Below, piece by piece: positions 1 through 7,019 of a stretch of 15,425 nt of DNA (position 1 is the stretch's first letter; each line of letters begins with the position of its first letter). The translations under genes were made by a program, and so were the position numbers. The stretch spans positions 1 through 15,425 of the forward strand of contig JBDRDI010000016.1 in assembly GCA_043820875.1 (NCBI GenBank), read 5' to 3'. This DNA comes from JBDRDI01 sp043820875. Its GTDB lineage: Bacteria > Patescibacteriota > Patescibacteriia > Patescibacteriales > UBA12075. The notes under the pieces are model-generated. The model was not told the DNA's origin. It searched no databases and was given only the letters and a program-made list of their open reading frames with translations.

Positions 1-623
1 TCACCTTCTTTTTTGTCTTCCTCTTTGTCGCCTTCTTCAATCTCAACCGGTTTTTCTTCTTCTTCCTTGGCCTGTTCAAGAACGTGAACAATCAAGTCAT
101 TCGGGTTATCAATTAATTTAATTGTTTCCGGCAAATTAATATCTCTTACAAAAATTTTATCCGAAAAATTTTCCAATTTAGATAAATCAACATTGACGCT
201 TTCAATCAAGTCACCTGGCAAACATTTGACAGCGATTGTTTCCATGTTTTTTACCAAACTTCCGCCAAGCTCTTTGACTGCCTTTGCTTCATTGATGAAA
301 TTCAAAACCAATTCCACTTCAATTTCTTCCATCATATTTACTCTGTAAAAATCAATGTGCAAAAAAGCATTTTTAATAATATCTTTTTGAGCATCTTTGA
401 TAATCACCTTTATTGGCTCTTGCCCCTCAAGACATAGATCAACTAAAGTTGACTCACCGGTCTTGGCATAAACCTTCTCAAAATCAATCCCCTTAACGGA
501 TAAATTGATGCTTTCTTCTTTGTTACCATACAAAACCGCCGGAACAAAGCCCTCTCTTCGCATGGCGTTATTACGGTCTGCGACATCCCTTAATTTTGCT
601 TCTAGCCTTAATCTTTCAATCAT
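1..623 (-). CDS. rplY: 50S ribosomal protein L25 (Ctc/TL5 family), C-terminus cut by window edge
   Basis: Structural protein of the large ribosomal subunit that binds 5S rRNA. Reading from the ATG at 623 gives 207 residues without a stop before the window ends. The N-terminal L25 beta-barrel is recognisable: a start resembling MIERLRLEAKLRD, the RREGFVPAVLYG segment and the HIDFYRV segment. It continues into the C-terminal TL5/Ctc beta domain (ELGGSLVKNMETIAVKCLPGDL and following), so this is the long two-domain form rather than the short E. coli type. The visible tail is a run of Glu and Lys, a common acidic end in long L25 proteins. A weak SD (AGGA) lies about 10 bases upstream. It is the last gene of the minus-strand operon with rodA (57-bp gap). 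Family assignment is firm; only the end is missing. Confidence 0.92.
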   Translation of the reverse strand, partial: MIERLRLEAKLRDVADRNNAMRREGFVPAVLYGNKEESINLSVKGIDFEKVYAKTGESTLVDLCLEGQEPIKVIIKDAQKDIIKNAFLHIDFYRVNMMEEIEVELVLNFINEAKAVKELGGSLVKNMETIAVKCLPGDLIESVNVDLSKLENFSDKIFVRDINLPETIKLIDNPNDLIVHVLEQAKEEEEKPVEIEEGDKEEDKKEG

Positions 624-680
624 AATTTTAATTCCTAAAATAACAAATTATATAGTAAAATAATTCGCAATTTATGGATT

Positions 681-1784
681 TTAATATTTTATCTTTGATT
701 TTATAATAATATTCTCCACAACCCCTACCATAATTAAGCTGGAAACTATAGCGCTACCTCCATAACTCATAAATGGTAGAGATATGCCCACTATCGGCAT
801 AATCCCCATGTTCATTCCTATATTAATAAACATTTCCATAAATATCAAGGAGGAGAAGCCTAAAATAAAATATATGCCAAAATCGTTGTTTATATGTTTG
901 ACGCTGGACAAGAGACGGTAAAAGAATACAGAGAAGAAAGATATGATTAAAAACACCCCGAAAAATCCAAGTTCCTCGGCAACAGCGGCAAAAATGAAAT
1001 CATTTTGGGATTCCGGCAAAAATTTCAATTGAGATTGCGAGCCAAATCCTATGCCACGCCCGACGATTCCTCCGGAACCAACGGCAATAACAGCCTGTGT
1101 AACATTATATCCTTGATCAAGAGAACTTTGAGTCGGATTAAAAAATGTGGATAAACGCTGTTTCTGATAGTCTTCGAAAAAAAACAACCAGCCACTCGCG
1201 AAAAGCATAAAAATCATTAAAATTATTAAAAGAATATATCTTTTTTTGAATCCGGCAAAAAAAATCATGGCTGTCCAAACAAAAAACAAAAGCAAGGCCG
1301 AGCCGAAATCAGGCTGTTTGATTACCAAGACCGCGGGGATTAAAACAGCCAACCAGGAGAAAAACATGTACTTTAATTGACTAACCTTTATTAAATTTAC
1401 GGAAAAATATTTTGCCAGATAAACTATCAAAACAAATTTCATAAATTCCACGGGTTGAATGCTTAATCCGCCAAAATCAAACCAACCAGTTGTTCCTCTT
1501 ACTGTTTTTCCGAATATCAAAACACAAATTAAAACTACGACGCCGGCCACGTATAAATAGTTGCTAAGACTGCGCAGATTATAATAATCCCAAAAAGACA
1601 ACAAAAAAAGCATTATGATTCCAAAAACCACAAATGCTATCTGCCTTTTGAAACTGGACAAACCTGCCTCTCCTTTGCTCAAAGCAATGCTGTAAATTTC
1701 CGCCAACCCAAAAATCATAAGAAGAAGCGTTGAAAAAAACAGTATCCAATCAAAATTTTTTAAATATAAAAATATTTTACGCAT
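681..1784 (-). CDS. rodA: RodA/FtsW-type SEDS peptidoglycan glycosyltransferase
   Basis: Integral membrane polymerase that joins lipid II units into glycan strands, usually partnered with a class B penicillin-binding protein. The 367 residues match the usual SEDS length and show about ten hydrophobic segments. Family signatures are visible: QPVEFMK near residues 110-116, KQPDFG near 156-161, and the large extracellular loop with GYNVTQAVIAVGSGG (225-239). The block FLPESQNDFIFAAVAEE (255-271) follows, in which Asp262 corresponds to the family's essential Asp. The C-terminal GISLPFMSYGGSA motif is present. RodA is favoured over FtsW because of the short N-terminus and RodA-like IGFGSQSQLKFLPE, but the two are close. 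A purine-rich SD-like stretch (AGAAGAA) precedes the ATG. The upstream gene's stop is 3 bp away, so the two are surely co-transcribed. Confidence 0.9.
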   Translation of the reverse strand: MRKIFLYLKNFDWILFFSTLLLMIFGLAEIYSIALSKGEAGLSSFKRQIAFVVFGIIMLFLLSFWDYYNLRSLSNYLYVAGVVVLICVLIFGKTVRGTTGWFDFGGLSIQPVEFMKFVLIVYLAKYFSVNLIKVSQLKYMFFSWLAVLIPAVLVIKQPDFGSALLLFFVWTAMIFFAGFKKRYILLIILMIFMLFASGWLFFFEDYQKQRLSTFFNPTQSSLDQGYNVTQAVIAVGSGGIVGRGIGFGSQSQLKFLPESQNDFIFAAVAEELGFFGVFLIISFFSVFFYRLLSSVKHINNDFGIYFILGFSSLIFMEMFINIGMNMGIMPIVGISLPFMSYGGSAIVSSLIMVGVVENIIIKSKIKY

Positions 1785-1787
1785 TTT

Positions 1788-2810
1788 TTATTTTTCTTCT
1801 CCCGAGCCTCCGTAGAATTTTTTATATATGTTATCTTTGGTAATATTAAGCTCTGGCACAATGTCTATATCAACAATGTTTCCGAACGTACCGGGAATGG
1901 TGAGTGAAACATTTTTTGTTTCTCCGGACAAAAAATTTTCCGCTCTATAAATATCCACAACAACTTTTCTGCCGGCGCTTTTCATGACAATAATAAAATC
2001 AACGGCCAAATAATTATACGGTGTATTGTTTAGAATTGAAAAATTAAAATTATTTAAATTAATTTTTTCTGTGATAACTGTTTTTTCCGCAGGCGTAAAT
2101 TCAGACTCCAATATTTTGAAATCTAAATGCTCGTCCGCAAATTCATTCCAGTCTGGATATTTTTTTACATCCAGTCGATGCCATTTGACACTTTCTACTT
2201 TGAAAGTCGCGTTTCTCGGCACTGAAGAAAAATTTTTGCCAAGAGATAGCAAATATTTTGTTTCCGCCGGCAAGACAAATCCTTTGGCATGACCGAATTC
2301 ATCACCTGATGAAGAAAAATAATATTCTATTTCAGCCCAATACTTATCATTTGGATTGGATGCTTGCACAATAAAATCATATTGGTCATCGCCGGATTTA
2401 ATCATTTCCACATTTTGGAAAATCAAATCTTTGGCCGCTCTTTCCAAAAAATAGTCATGCGATGGAATATTGCTTGATACTATTCCTTGAGCCAAAATAT
2501 TGTCTTGTTTCATATCAAACAAAACATATTTGCCAAAAGTATAAAAAAAGTTTAACCAAGTGGCCACGCCTATGGTAATCAACAGTCCGCAGGCAATAAA
2601 ATAAAAATGCTTGCGGTTTTCCACAAACCATAATCCAAAAGTCATTTTTCGGACAGATAATCCATATGGATCTTTATAATTTTCCAAATTCGTCTTCTTG
2701 GGCACCTCTCTTATGTTTTCTTCCTCTTTTTTTTCCGTTTTCTCCGGTTTTTCTTTAAATCCAAAAAGTTCTTCCGGATTTTGATTTTTATTTTGTGATA
2801 AATCGGTCAT
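1788..2810 (-). CDS. unrecognised single-pass membrane protein in the rodA operon
   Basis: Not a family I can name. The ATG at 2810 is preferred over the longer reading from 2909. The extra 33 residues would be translated from the divergent promoter region, and residues from 2810 on look coherent (MTDLSQNKNQ..., 340 aa). An N-terminal cytoplasmic part of about 65 residues is low-complexity and charged (Glu/Lys rich). One transmembrane helix lies at about residues 68-91 (FYFIACGLLITIGVATW). The remaining 250 residues should be extracytoplasmic and look beta-rich, with two similar-sized halves. The C-terminus ends in a Gly/Glu-rich tail. Tight coupling to rodA (3-bp gap) suggests an envelope role, perhaps scaffolding or regulating wall synthesis; that is inference from position only. 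No SD is visible, and -10-like elements abut the start codon. Confidence 0.8.
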   Translation of the reverse strand: MTDLSQNKNQNPEELFGFKEKPEKTEKKEEENIREVPKKTNLENYKDPYGLSVRKMTFGLWFVENRKHFYFIACGLLITIGVATWLNFFYTFGKYVLFDMKQDNILAQGIVSSNIPSHDYFLERAAKDLIFQNVEMIKSGDDQYDFIVQASNPNDKYWAEIEYYFSSSGDEFGHAKGFVLPAETKYLLSLGKNFSSVPRNATFKVESVKWHRLDVKKYPDWNEFADEHLDFKILESEFTPAEKTVITEKINLNNFNFSILNNTPYNYLAVDFIIVMKSAGRKVVVDIYRAENFLSGETKNVSLTIPGTFGNIVDIDIVPELNITKDNIYKKFYGGSGEEK

Positions 2811-2845
2811 ATTATAATATATAATAACATATTTGCTTGTGGAAA
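2811..2845 (-). promoter_or_regulatory. promoter of the membrane protein-rodA-rplY operon
   Basis: Read on the minus strand there is TTTCCA (2845-2840), an 18-bp spacer and TATATT (2821-2816). The predicted start of transcription falls at or next to the A of the ATG at 2810. A second perfect TATAAT (2816-2811) directly abuts the ATG. No SD is present, so a leaderless mRNA is plausible. The -35 is weak (4 of 6). Confidence 0.4.
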
Positions 2846-2863
2846 GATAGTGGAAAAGAAAAC

Positions 2864-2892
2864 TTGATTTTACTGGTTTTGTAATGTAGTAT
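2864..2892 (+). promoter_or_regulatory. dnaB promoter
   Basis: TTGATT (2864-2869), a 17-bp spacer and TAGTAT (2887-2892), a reasonable sigma-70-type match. Transcription should begin near 2899, which is the second in-frame ATG of dnaB. No SD is visible upstream, so a leaderless dnaB transcript starting with residue 3 (MENND...) is a good possibility. Confidence 0.45.
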
Positions 2893-4293
2893 ATGACTAT
2901 GGAAAACAACGATAAAACTGAAAAAATGCCACCTCAAAACCAAGAAGCCGAACAATCGCTTCTCTGTTGTCTTTTAATTGATAAAGACGCCATTATTAAA
3001 GTGGCGGATATTGTCACGGAAAATGATTTTTACAAAGAAAAACATCGGATAATTTTCAGTGTCATGACCGAACTGTTCACAAAGCACGAGCCGATTGATA
3101 TTTTAAGTTTGGCAAACAGACTGGAAGAAATCAGCAAATTGGAAGAAATCGGCGGAAGGACTTATTTGGCGCACTTATCAAACTATACTGCCACATCTTC
3201 AAACGTCACAAACTACGCAAATATTATTCAAAAAAAAGCCACTCTGCGACGTTTGCTTCAAGCTTCAAACGAAATCAATCAATTGGGACACCAAGAAGAC
3301 GAAGATGTTGATAAACTTCTTGACGAGGCTCAACAAAAAATATTCCGCGTTTCACAAAAACATTTAAAAAATGTTTTTATTCCAGTCAATCAATTGCTCA
3401 ATGACGCTTTTGAAAGAATAGATGACCTTCACAAGCAGGGCGGAAAACTGCGCGGAGTACCAACGGGCTTTATTGATTTGGATAAAAAATTATCCGGTTT
3501 GCAAAAATCGGATTTAATTATTTTGGCAGCGCGCCCAAGTGTCGGAAAAACTTCTTTGGCACTTGATATTGCGCGCCAGACAAGCGTCCAATATAAAACC
3601 AACGTGGGCATATTTTCTCTGGAAATGAGCAAAGAACAATTGGTAGACCGCATACTTTGTGCCGAAGCCAACGTGAGTTTATGGCGAATGAGAACCGGAA
3701 CTTTGTCTGACAGGGAGGGCGACAATGATTTCGCCCACATCGCCGAGGCCATGGGCAAACTGTCTGAAGCAAAAATATTTATTGATGATTCACCAAGTTG
3801 TTCAATCATGGAAATTCGTACCAAGGCTCGCCGTTTGATGTCGGAGCAAAACCTTGACTTGATAATTGTTGACTATTTACAGCTCATGGAAGGCATGGGC
3901 GGAAAAAGATCGGAAAACCGTGTGCAAGAAATTACTGACATTTCCCGCGGACTGAAAGGCATTGCGCGCGAGTTGGATGTTCCCGTGTTGGCTCTTTCTC
4001 AGCTTTCTCGCGCCGTAGAAAATACCAGTCCGTCTATACCAAAATTATCACATCTGCGCGATTCCGGCTCCATTGAACAAGACGCAGACGTGGTTATGTT
4101 TATTTATAGAAAAGCCGCGGACAGAAATTTCAGAACCGAAGATTTATCGCCTGAAGATCGCCACAAAAGTGAGTTGTATATTGCCAAACATCGCAACGGC
4201 CCGACCGGAAAAGTTGATTTATTCTTTGATGAAGAACGCGTCACTCACAGAAACATGGAAAAAACAGGCATAGAAGAACCGACAAACAACTAA
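2893..4293 (+). CDS. dnaB: replicative DNA helicase DnaB
   Basis: Hexameric 5'-3' helicase that unwinds DNA at the replication fork and interacts with primase DnaG (encoded at 9842-11698). 466 residues, normal for the family. The N-terminal domain (about 12-110) carries the typical PPQNQEAEQSLL opening. After a linker comes the RecA-like domain, which begins near GVPTGFIDLDKKLSGLQKSDLIILAARP. Walker A is RPSVGKTS (about 213-221). Walker B is LIIVDYLQLM (about 322-331). SQLSRAVE and HLRDSGSIEQDADVVMF are the conserved C-terminal helicase motifs. No intein interrupts it. The alternative start at 2899 removes two residues and fits the promoter better. It leads the dnaB-ybaB-recR operon; the gap to the next gene is 29 bp. 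Confidence 0.95.
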   Translation: MTMENNDKTEKMPPQNQEAEQSLLCCLLIDKDAIIKVADIVTENDFYKEKHRIIFSVMTELFTKHEPIDILSLANRLEEISKLEEIGGRTYLAHLSNYTATSSNVTNYANIIQKKATLRRLLQASNEINQLGHQEDEDVDKLLDEAQQKIFRVSQKHLKNVFIPVNQLLNDAFERIDDLHKQGGKLRGVPTGFIDLDKKLSGLQKSDLIILAARPSVGKTSLALDIARQTSVQYKTNVGIFSLEMSKEQLVDRILCAEANVSLWRMRTGTLSDREGDNDFAHIAEAMGKLSEAKIFIDDSPSCSIMEIRTKARRLMSEQNLDLIIVDYLQLMEGMGGKRSENRVQEITDISRGLKGIARELDVPVLALSQLSRAVENTSPSIPKLSHLRDSGSIEQDADVVMFIYRKAADRNFRTEDLSPEDRHKSELYIAKHRNGPTGKVDLFFDEERVTHRNMEKTGIEEPTNN

Positions 4294-4322
4294 ACTATTT
4301 ATAATTTAAATCTATAAATTTT

Positions 4323-4601
4323 ATGTTCAGTAAACTAAAACATCTTAAAGATTTACGCAGTCAGGCCAAACAAATGCAAAATGCTTTGGCTGACGAATTA
4401 ATTACCGTTGAAAACAGAGGCGTGTCTGTGATTATGGACGGCAATATGGAAATAACCGACTTGAAAATAGCCAACGATGTTCCCATAGAAAAACTGGAAA
4501 ATATTGTTAAAGACAACGCCAACGATGCCATAAAAAAAACTCAACGCTTGATGGCTAAAAAAATGCAAGAAATGGGTGGTTTTGAAAAAATGGGATTATA
4601 A
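4323..4601 (+). CDS. ybaB: YbaB/EbfC-family nucleoid-associated protein
   Basis: Small DNA-binding protein that dimerises and binds DNA with little sequence preference; in many bacteria it is encoded directly before recR, as here. 92 residues, close to the usual 100-110. The N-terminal amphipathic helix (FSKLKHLKDLRSQAKQMQNAL) is followed by the beta strands with VENRGVSVIMDGNMEITDLKI. A C-terminal helix (DNANDAIKKTQRLMAKKMQEMGG) ends the protein. This matches the family layout, with Met/Gly-rich ends. No SD is seen upstream; TATAAT at 4300-4305 could be an extra internal promoter but lacks a good -35. Co-transcription with dnaB and recR is likely. Confidence 0.9.
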   Translation: MFSKLKHLKDLRSQAKQMQNALADELITVENRGVSVIMDGNMEITDLKIANDVPIEKLENIVKDNANDAIKKTQRLMAKKMQEMGGFEKMGL

Positions 4602-4608
4602 TTTAAAT

Positions 4609-5205
4609 ATGAAATTACCGCGCTCCATACAAGATCTCATAGATGAGTTTTCCAAGTTGCCGACTGTGGGTCCGAAAACGGCTGAACGGTATGTTTTTTA
4701 TTTATTAAAACAAAATGCAGCCGATATCCAAAAATTTTCTACGACTATCTTGAATTTGAAAAACGGTATTGCTGTCTGCAAAAAATGTTTTGCCGCAACA
4801 GAAACCGACCCTTGCGCAATTTGTAGCGACAAAAAACGAAATGAATCTTTGCTTTGTATTGTCGCCAACACACGCGATCTCTTATCAATTGAGGCCACAA
4901 AAGAATTCAACGGTTTGTATCATGTGCTGGGAGGAACGCTTAATGCCATAGAAGGTATCAAACCGGAAAATTTAACTGTTAACAATTTAATTGAAAAAAT
5001 TAAGGACGGAAAAATCAAAGAAATTATTTTGGCGCTCAATTTCAATCTGGCAGGAGAAACAACCGCCATGTACTTGGCAAAAATTTTAATGCCTTACAAT
5101 ATAAAAATAACGCGCTTGGCCAAAGGACTACCCAGCGGTTCGGATTTGGAATACGCGGACGAGATGACCCTGGCCAGCGCCCTAAAACACAGAACCAAAC
5201 AATAA
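4609..5205 (+). CDS. recR: recombination mediator protein RecR
   Basis: Acts with RecF and RecO to load RecA on gapped single-stranded DNA. The ATG at 4609 gives 198 residues starting MKLPRSIQDLIDEFSKLPTV, the canonical RecR length and opening. An upstream in-frame ATG at 4576 would overlap ybaB by 26 bp and add 11 unrelated residues, so it is rejected. Helix-hairpin-helix: FSKLPTVGPKTAERY (about 11-25). The four-cysteine zinc motif is CKKC...CAIC (about 57-72). A Toprim domain follows, with LLCIVANTRDLLSIE, LGGTLNAIEGI and a C-terminal TRLAKGLPSGSDLEYADEMTLASAL. All key residues look present. The stop codon lies inside the terminator palindrome. Confidence 0.95.
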   Translation: MKLPRSIQDLIDEFSKLPTVGPKTAERYVFYLLKQNAADIQKFSTTILNLKNGIAVCKKCFAATETDPCAICSDKKRNESLLCIVANTRDLLSIEATKEFNGLYHVLGGTLNAIEGIKPENLTVNNLIEKIKDGKIKEIILALNFNLAGETTAMYLAKILMPYNIKITRLAKGLPSGSDLEYADEMTLASALKHRTKQ

Positions 5206-5288
5206 AGGTATAAAAAAATCCGTTTTTTTGTTAGGCTAGGTTTTAAAACCCAGCCTAACAAAAAAACGGATTTTTTTATACCTTTATT
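5201..5288. terminator. bidirectional intrinsic terminator, 88-bp palindrome covering two stop codons
   Basis: The left arm 5201-5237 and right arm 5252-5288 are exact inverted copies (37 bp). After one mismatch (5238/5251) a further 6 bp pair (5239-5244 with 5245-5250), leaving almost no loop. Each strand ends in a seven-T run, so it can terminate both recR (plus) and rplU (minus). The TAA stops of both genes (5203-5205 plus; 5286-5284 minus) lie inside the arms. Confidence 0.93.
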
Positions 5289-5601
5289 TAATAGCCAAGA
5301 TCTTTACTTCTGAATAATTTTGCCTATGGCCTTTGTTTCTCAAGTATCTAGTTTTGCTTTTATATTTTACCACTCTTACTTTGTCAGCTTTTAACTCCCT
5401 GAGAATTTCTCCTTCAACCTTCTCTCCCATTGATGGCTTACCAAGTTCCAAATTTTCTCCGTTTGACAAAGATGTCATCAAAGTTTCAAATTTTATTTTT
5501 GAACCTTCTTTCTGATCCAATTTTTCAACCCTAATGGTTTGCCCTTCCGCTACCTTGTATTGCTTTCCGCCGGTTTTAATTACGGCAATTTTATCTGTCA
5601 T
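5284..5601 (-). CDS. rplU: 50S ribosomal protein L21
   Basis: Large-subunit ribosomal protein that binds 23S rRNA. 105 residues, the standard length. It starts MTDKIAVIKTGGKQYKVAEG, the L21 signature region, and has the beta-rich KVEGEILRELKADKVRVVKYKSKTRY segment. The C-terminal RNKGHRQNYSEVKI matches the conserved KxGHRQ motif. Usually rplU is followed by rpmA (L27). Here it is followed at once by the convergent terminator, so rpmA must be elsewhere. No SD precedes the ATG, although a good promoter gives a leader of about 40 nt. Confidence 0.96.
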   Translation of the reverse strand: MTDKIAVIKTGGKQYKVAEGQTIRVEKLDQKEGSKIKFETLMTSLSNGENLELGKPSMGEKVEGEILRELKADKVRVVKYKSKTRYLRNKGHRQNYSEVKILAIK

Positions 5602-5618
5602 ATTGTAAATATTAATAA

Positions 5619-5638
5619 TAAAAAAAGCCTTTTCAGCT
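5619..5638 (-). promoter_or_regulatory. small hairpin plus U-run in the rplU leader
   Basis: The leader contains a short stem on the minus strand (AGCT at 5638-5635 with GGCT at 5629-5626, one G-U pair, GAAAA loop). It is followed directly by about seven U residues. It resembles a miniature terminator or 5' cap hairpin, but the four-pair stem is weak and begins only a few nucleotides after the predicted start. Confidence 0.25.
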
Positions 5639-5648
5639 GTTCTATATT

Positions 5649-5676
5649 ATTATAGCTAAAACAATAGAAAAGTCAA
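5649..5676 (-). promoter_or_regulatory. rplU promoter
   Basis: On the minus strand: TTGACT (5676-5671), a 16-bp spacer and a perfect TATAAT (5654-5649). The predicted start is near 5642, giving a leader of about 41 nt before the ATG at 5601. The spacing and sequence are convincing for a sigma-70-type promoter. Confidence 0.7.
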
Positions 5677-5718
5677 CAACCACGACTAAAAGTTGTATTT
5701 TTTATTTAATATTAGCTA

Positions 5719-6978
5719 TTATATCCCCCTGATTTTTAATGCTTCAGTAATTTTTTTAATCGCCACGATGTAAGCGCCGGTGCGCATATCAACTTTATAT
5801 TCATTCATATTATCCAAAACTGCATCAGTAGCGCATTTTAATTGTTTTGCTAAATTATTATTTACTTTATCCAATTCCCAATAATAATGCCGGAGATTTT
5901 GTACCCATTCAAAATAAGAAACAATAACACCTCCGGAATTCGCAAGCACGTCAGGAACCACCGTTATTCCTTTTTTAAATAATTTTTCACTAGCCGCCAA
6001 AGTAATCGGGCCGTTGGCTAATTCTAAAATCATTTTTGCTTTAATTTTATTGACATTACGATCATTAATAACGCCTTCCAAGGCGGCCGGAACCAAAACA
6101 TCAACCGGTATTCTTAATAACTGATCATTGATTATATTTTTAGACTGGTCAAAATTCATAACTGAACCGGTCTTTTTCTTATATTTTTCTAATTTTTCAA
6201 TATCCAAACCTTTTGGATTATAAACTCCACCGCCTGAATCCGAAACAGCGACAATCTTGTATCCCTTGGCAAAAGATTTGCGCGCGAAATTTAAACCGGC
6301 ATTTCCAAATCCTTGAATGCTCACGGTCTCGTTCTTCTTATTTTGTTTTAATTTTTTTAATATCGTTTCCAATACTATAAAGCCACCATATCCTGTAGCC
6401 GTGTCGCGCCCCAAAGATCCGCCCACTTCAATTGGTTTACCAGTGACAGAGGCGGGAACATTCGCTCCTGCGATATGACTATATTCATCCATGTACCAAG
6501 CCATAATTTGAGGATTGGTATAAACATCAGGAGCGGGAATATCTTTATCCGGACCGACAAAATCAAAAATGGCGCGCACGTATCCGCGAATCAATTTTTC
6601 CGTTTCGCTTTGACTGAGTTTTTTCGCGTCAACGGTTATGCCGCCTTTAGCGCCACCATATGGGATATCGGCCACTGCGCACTTAATTGCCATCCAAAAA
6701 GCCAGAGATTTCACTTCGTCCAAATCAACTTTGGGATGAAAGCGAATGCCTCCCTTGAGGGGTCCGCGGATATCGCTGTGCTGGACGCGATAACCCTGAA
6801 AAACTTTGATTTTACCGCTGTCCATCTTTATCGGCATAGATACCTCAATTACCTTTTGCGGATATTTAAAGATTTCTAATTCATCGCTGGTAATAATTTT
6901 ATTATCAGAATCTTTTTTTTTCATCGCTTCGCAAGTTTTTTCCAGCTGACGAAGACAATCTTTGAATTTACTTGGCAT
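5719..6978 (-). CDS. gdhA: glutamate dehydrogenase (Glu/Leu/Phe/Val family)
   Basis: Catalyses reversible oxidative deamination of glutamate to 2-oxoglutarate and ammonia with NAD(P). 419 residues, the usual size of the hexameric short form. Substrate-domain motifs are RGPLKGGIRFHP (71-82) and PYGGAKGG (106-113, catalytic Lys111). PAPDVYT (149-155) holds the conserved Asp. The Rossmann fold is QGFGNAGLNFA (222-232) followed by VAVSDSGGGVYNP. The C-terminal LANSGGVIVSYFEWVQN is also typical. Asp246 at the end of the second Rossmann strand is compatible with NAD use, but cofactor choice is not settled. No SD is seen. It lies 41 bp downstream of the RarA-type gene on the same strand and may be co-transcribed. 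It is the only clear metabolic enzyme in the window. Confidence 0.94.
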   Translation of the reverse strand: MPSKFKDCLRQLEKTCEAMKKKDSDNKIITSDELEIFKYPQKVIEVSMPIKMDSGKIKVFQGYRVQHSDIRGPLKGGIRFHPKVDLDEVKSLAFWMAIKCAVADIPYGGAKGGITVDAKKLSQSETEKLIRGYVRAIFDFVGPDKDIPAPDVYTNPQIMAWYMDEYSHIAGANVPASVTGKPIEVGGSLGRDTATGYGGFIVLETILKKLKQNKKNETVSIQGFGNAGLNFARKSFAKGYKIVAVSDSGGGVYNPKGLDIEKLEKYKKKTGSVMNFDQSKNIINDQLLRIPVDVLVPAALEGVINDRNVNKIKAKMILELANGPITLAASEKLFKKGITVVPDVLANSGGVIVSYFEWVQNLRHYYWELDKVNNNLAKQLKCATDAVLDNMNEYKVDMRTGAYIVAIKKITEALKIRGI

Positions 6979-7019
6979 AATTGTATTAATTAATTTTTAT
7001 TAAATTATTTATTTTTTTA

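Noticed and set aside
2811..2909. N-terminal extension of the 340-aa membrane protein from ATG 2909
   Set aside because: It would be translated from the divergent promoter region and overlaps dnaB codons.
4576..4608. Upstream start for recR giving 209 residues
   Set aside because: It overlaps ybaB and adds residues outside the conserved RecR opening; 198 residues from 4609 is the family norm.
5671..5712. Possible hairpin (ACAAC/GTTGT) with T-run after gdhA
   Set aside because: Only 5 bp with a 10-nt loop, and its T-run is on the plus side where no gene ends; the same bases form the rplU promoter.
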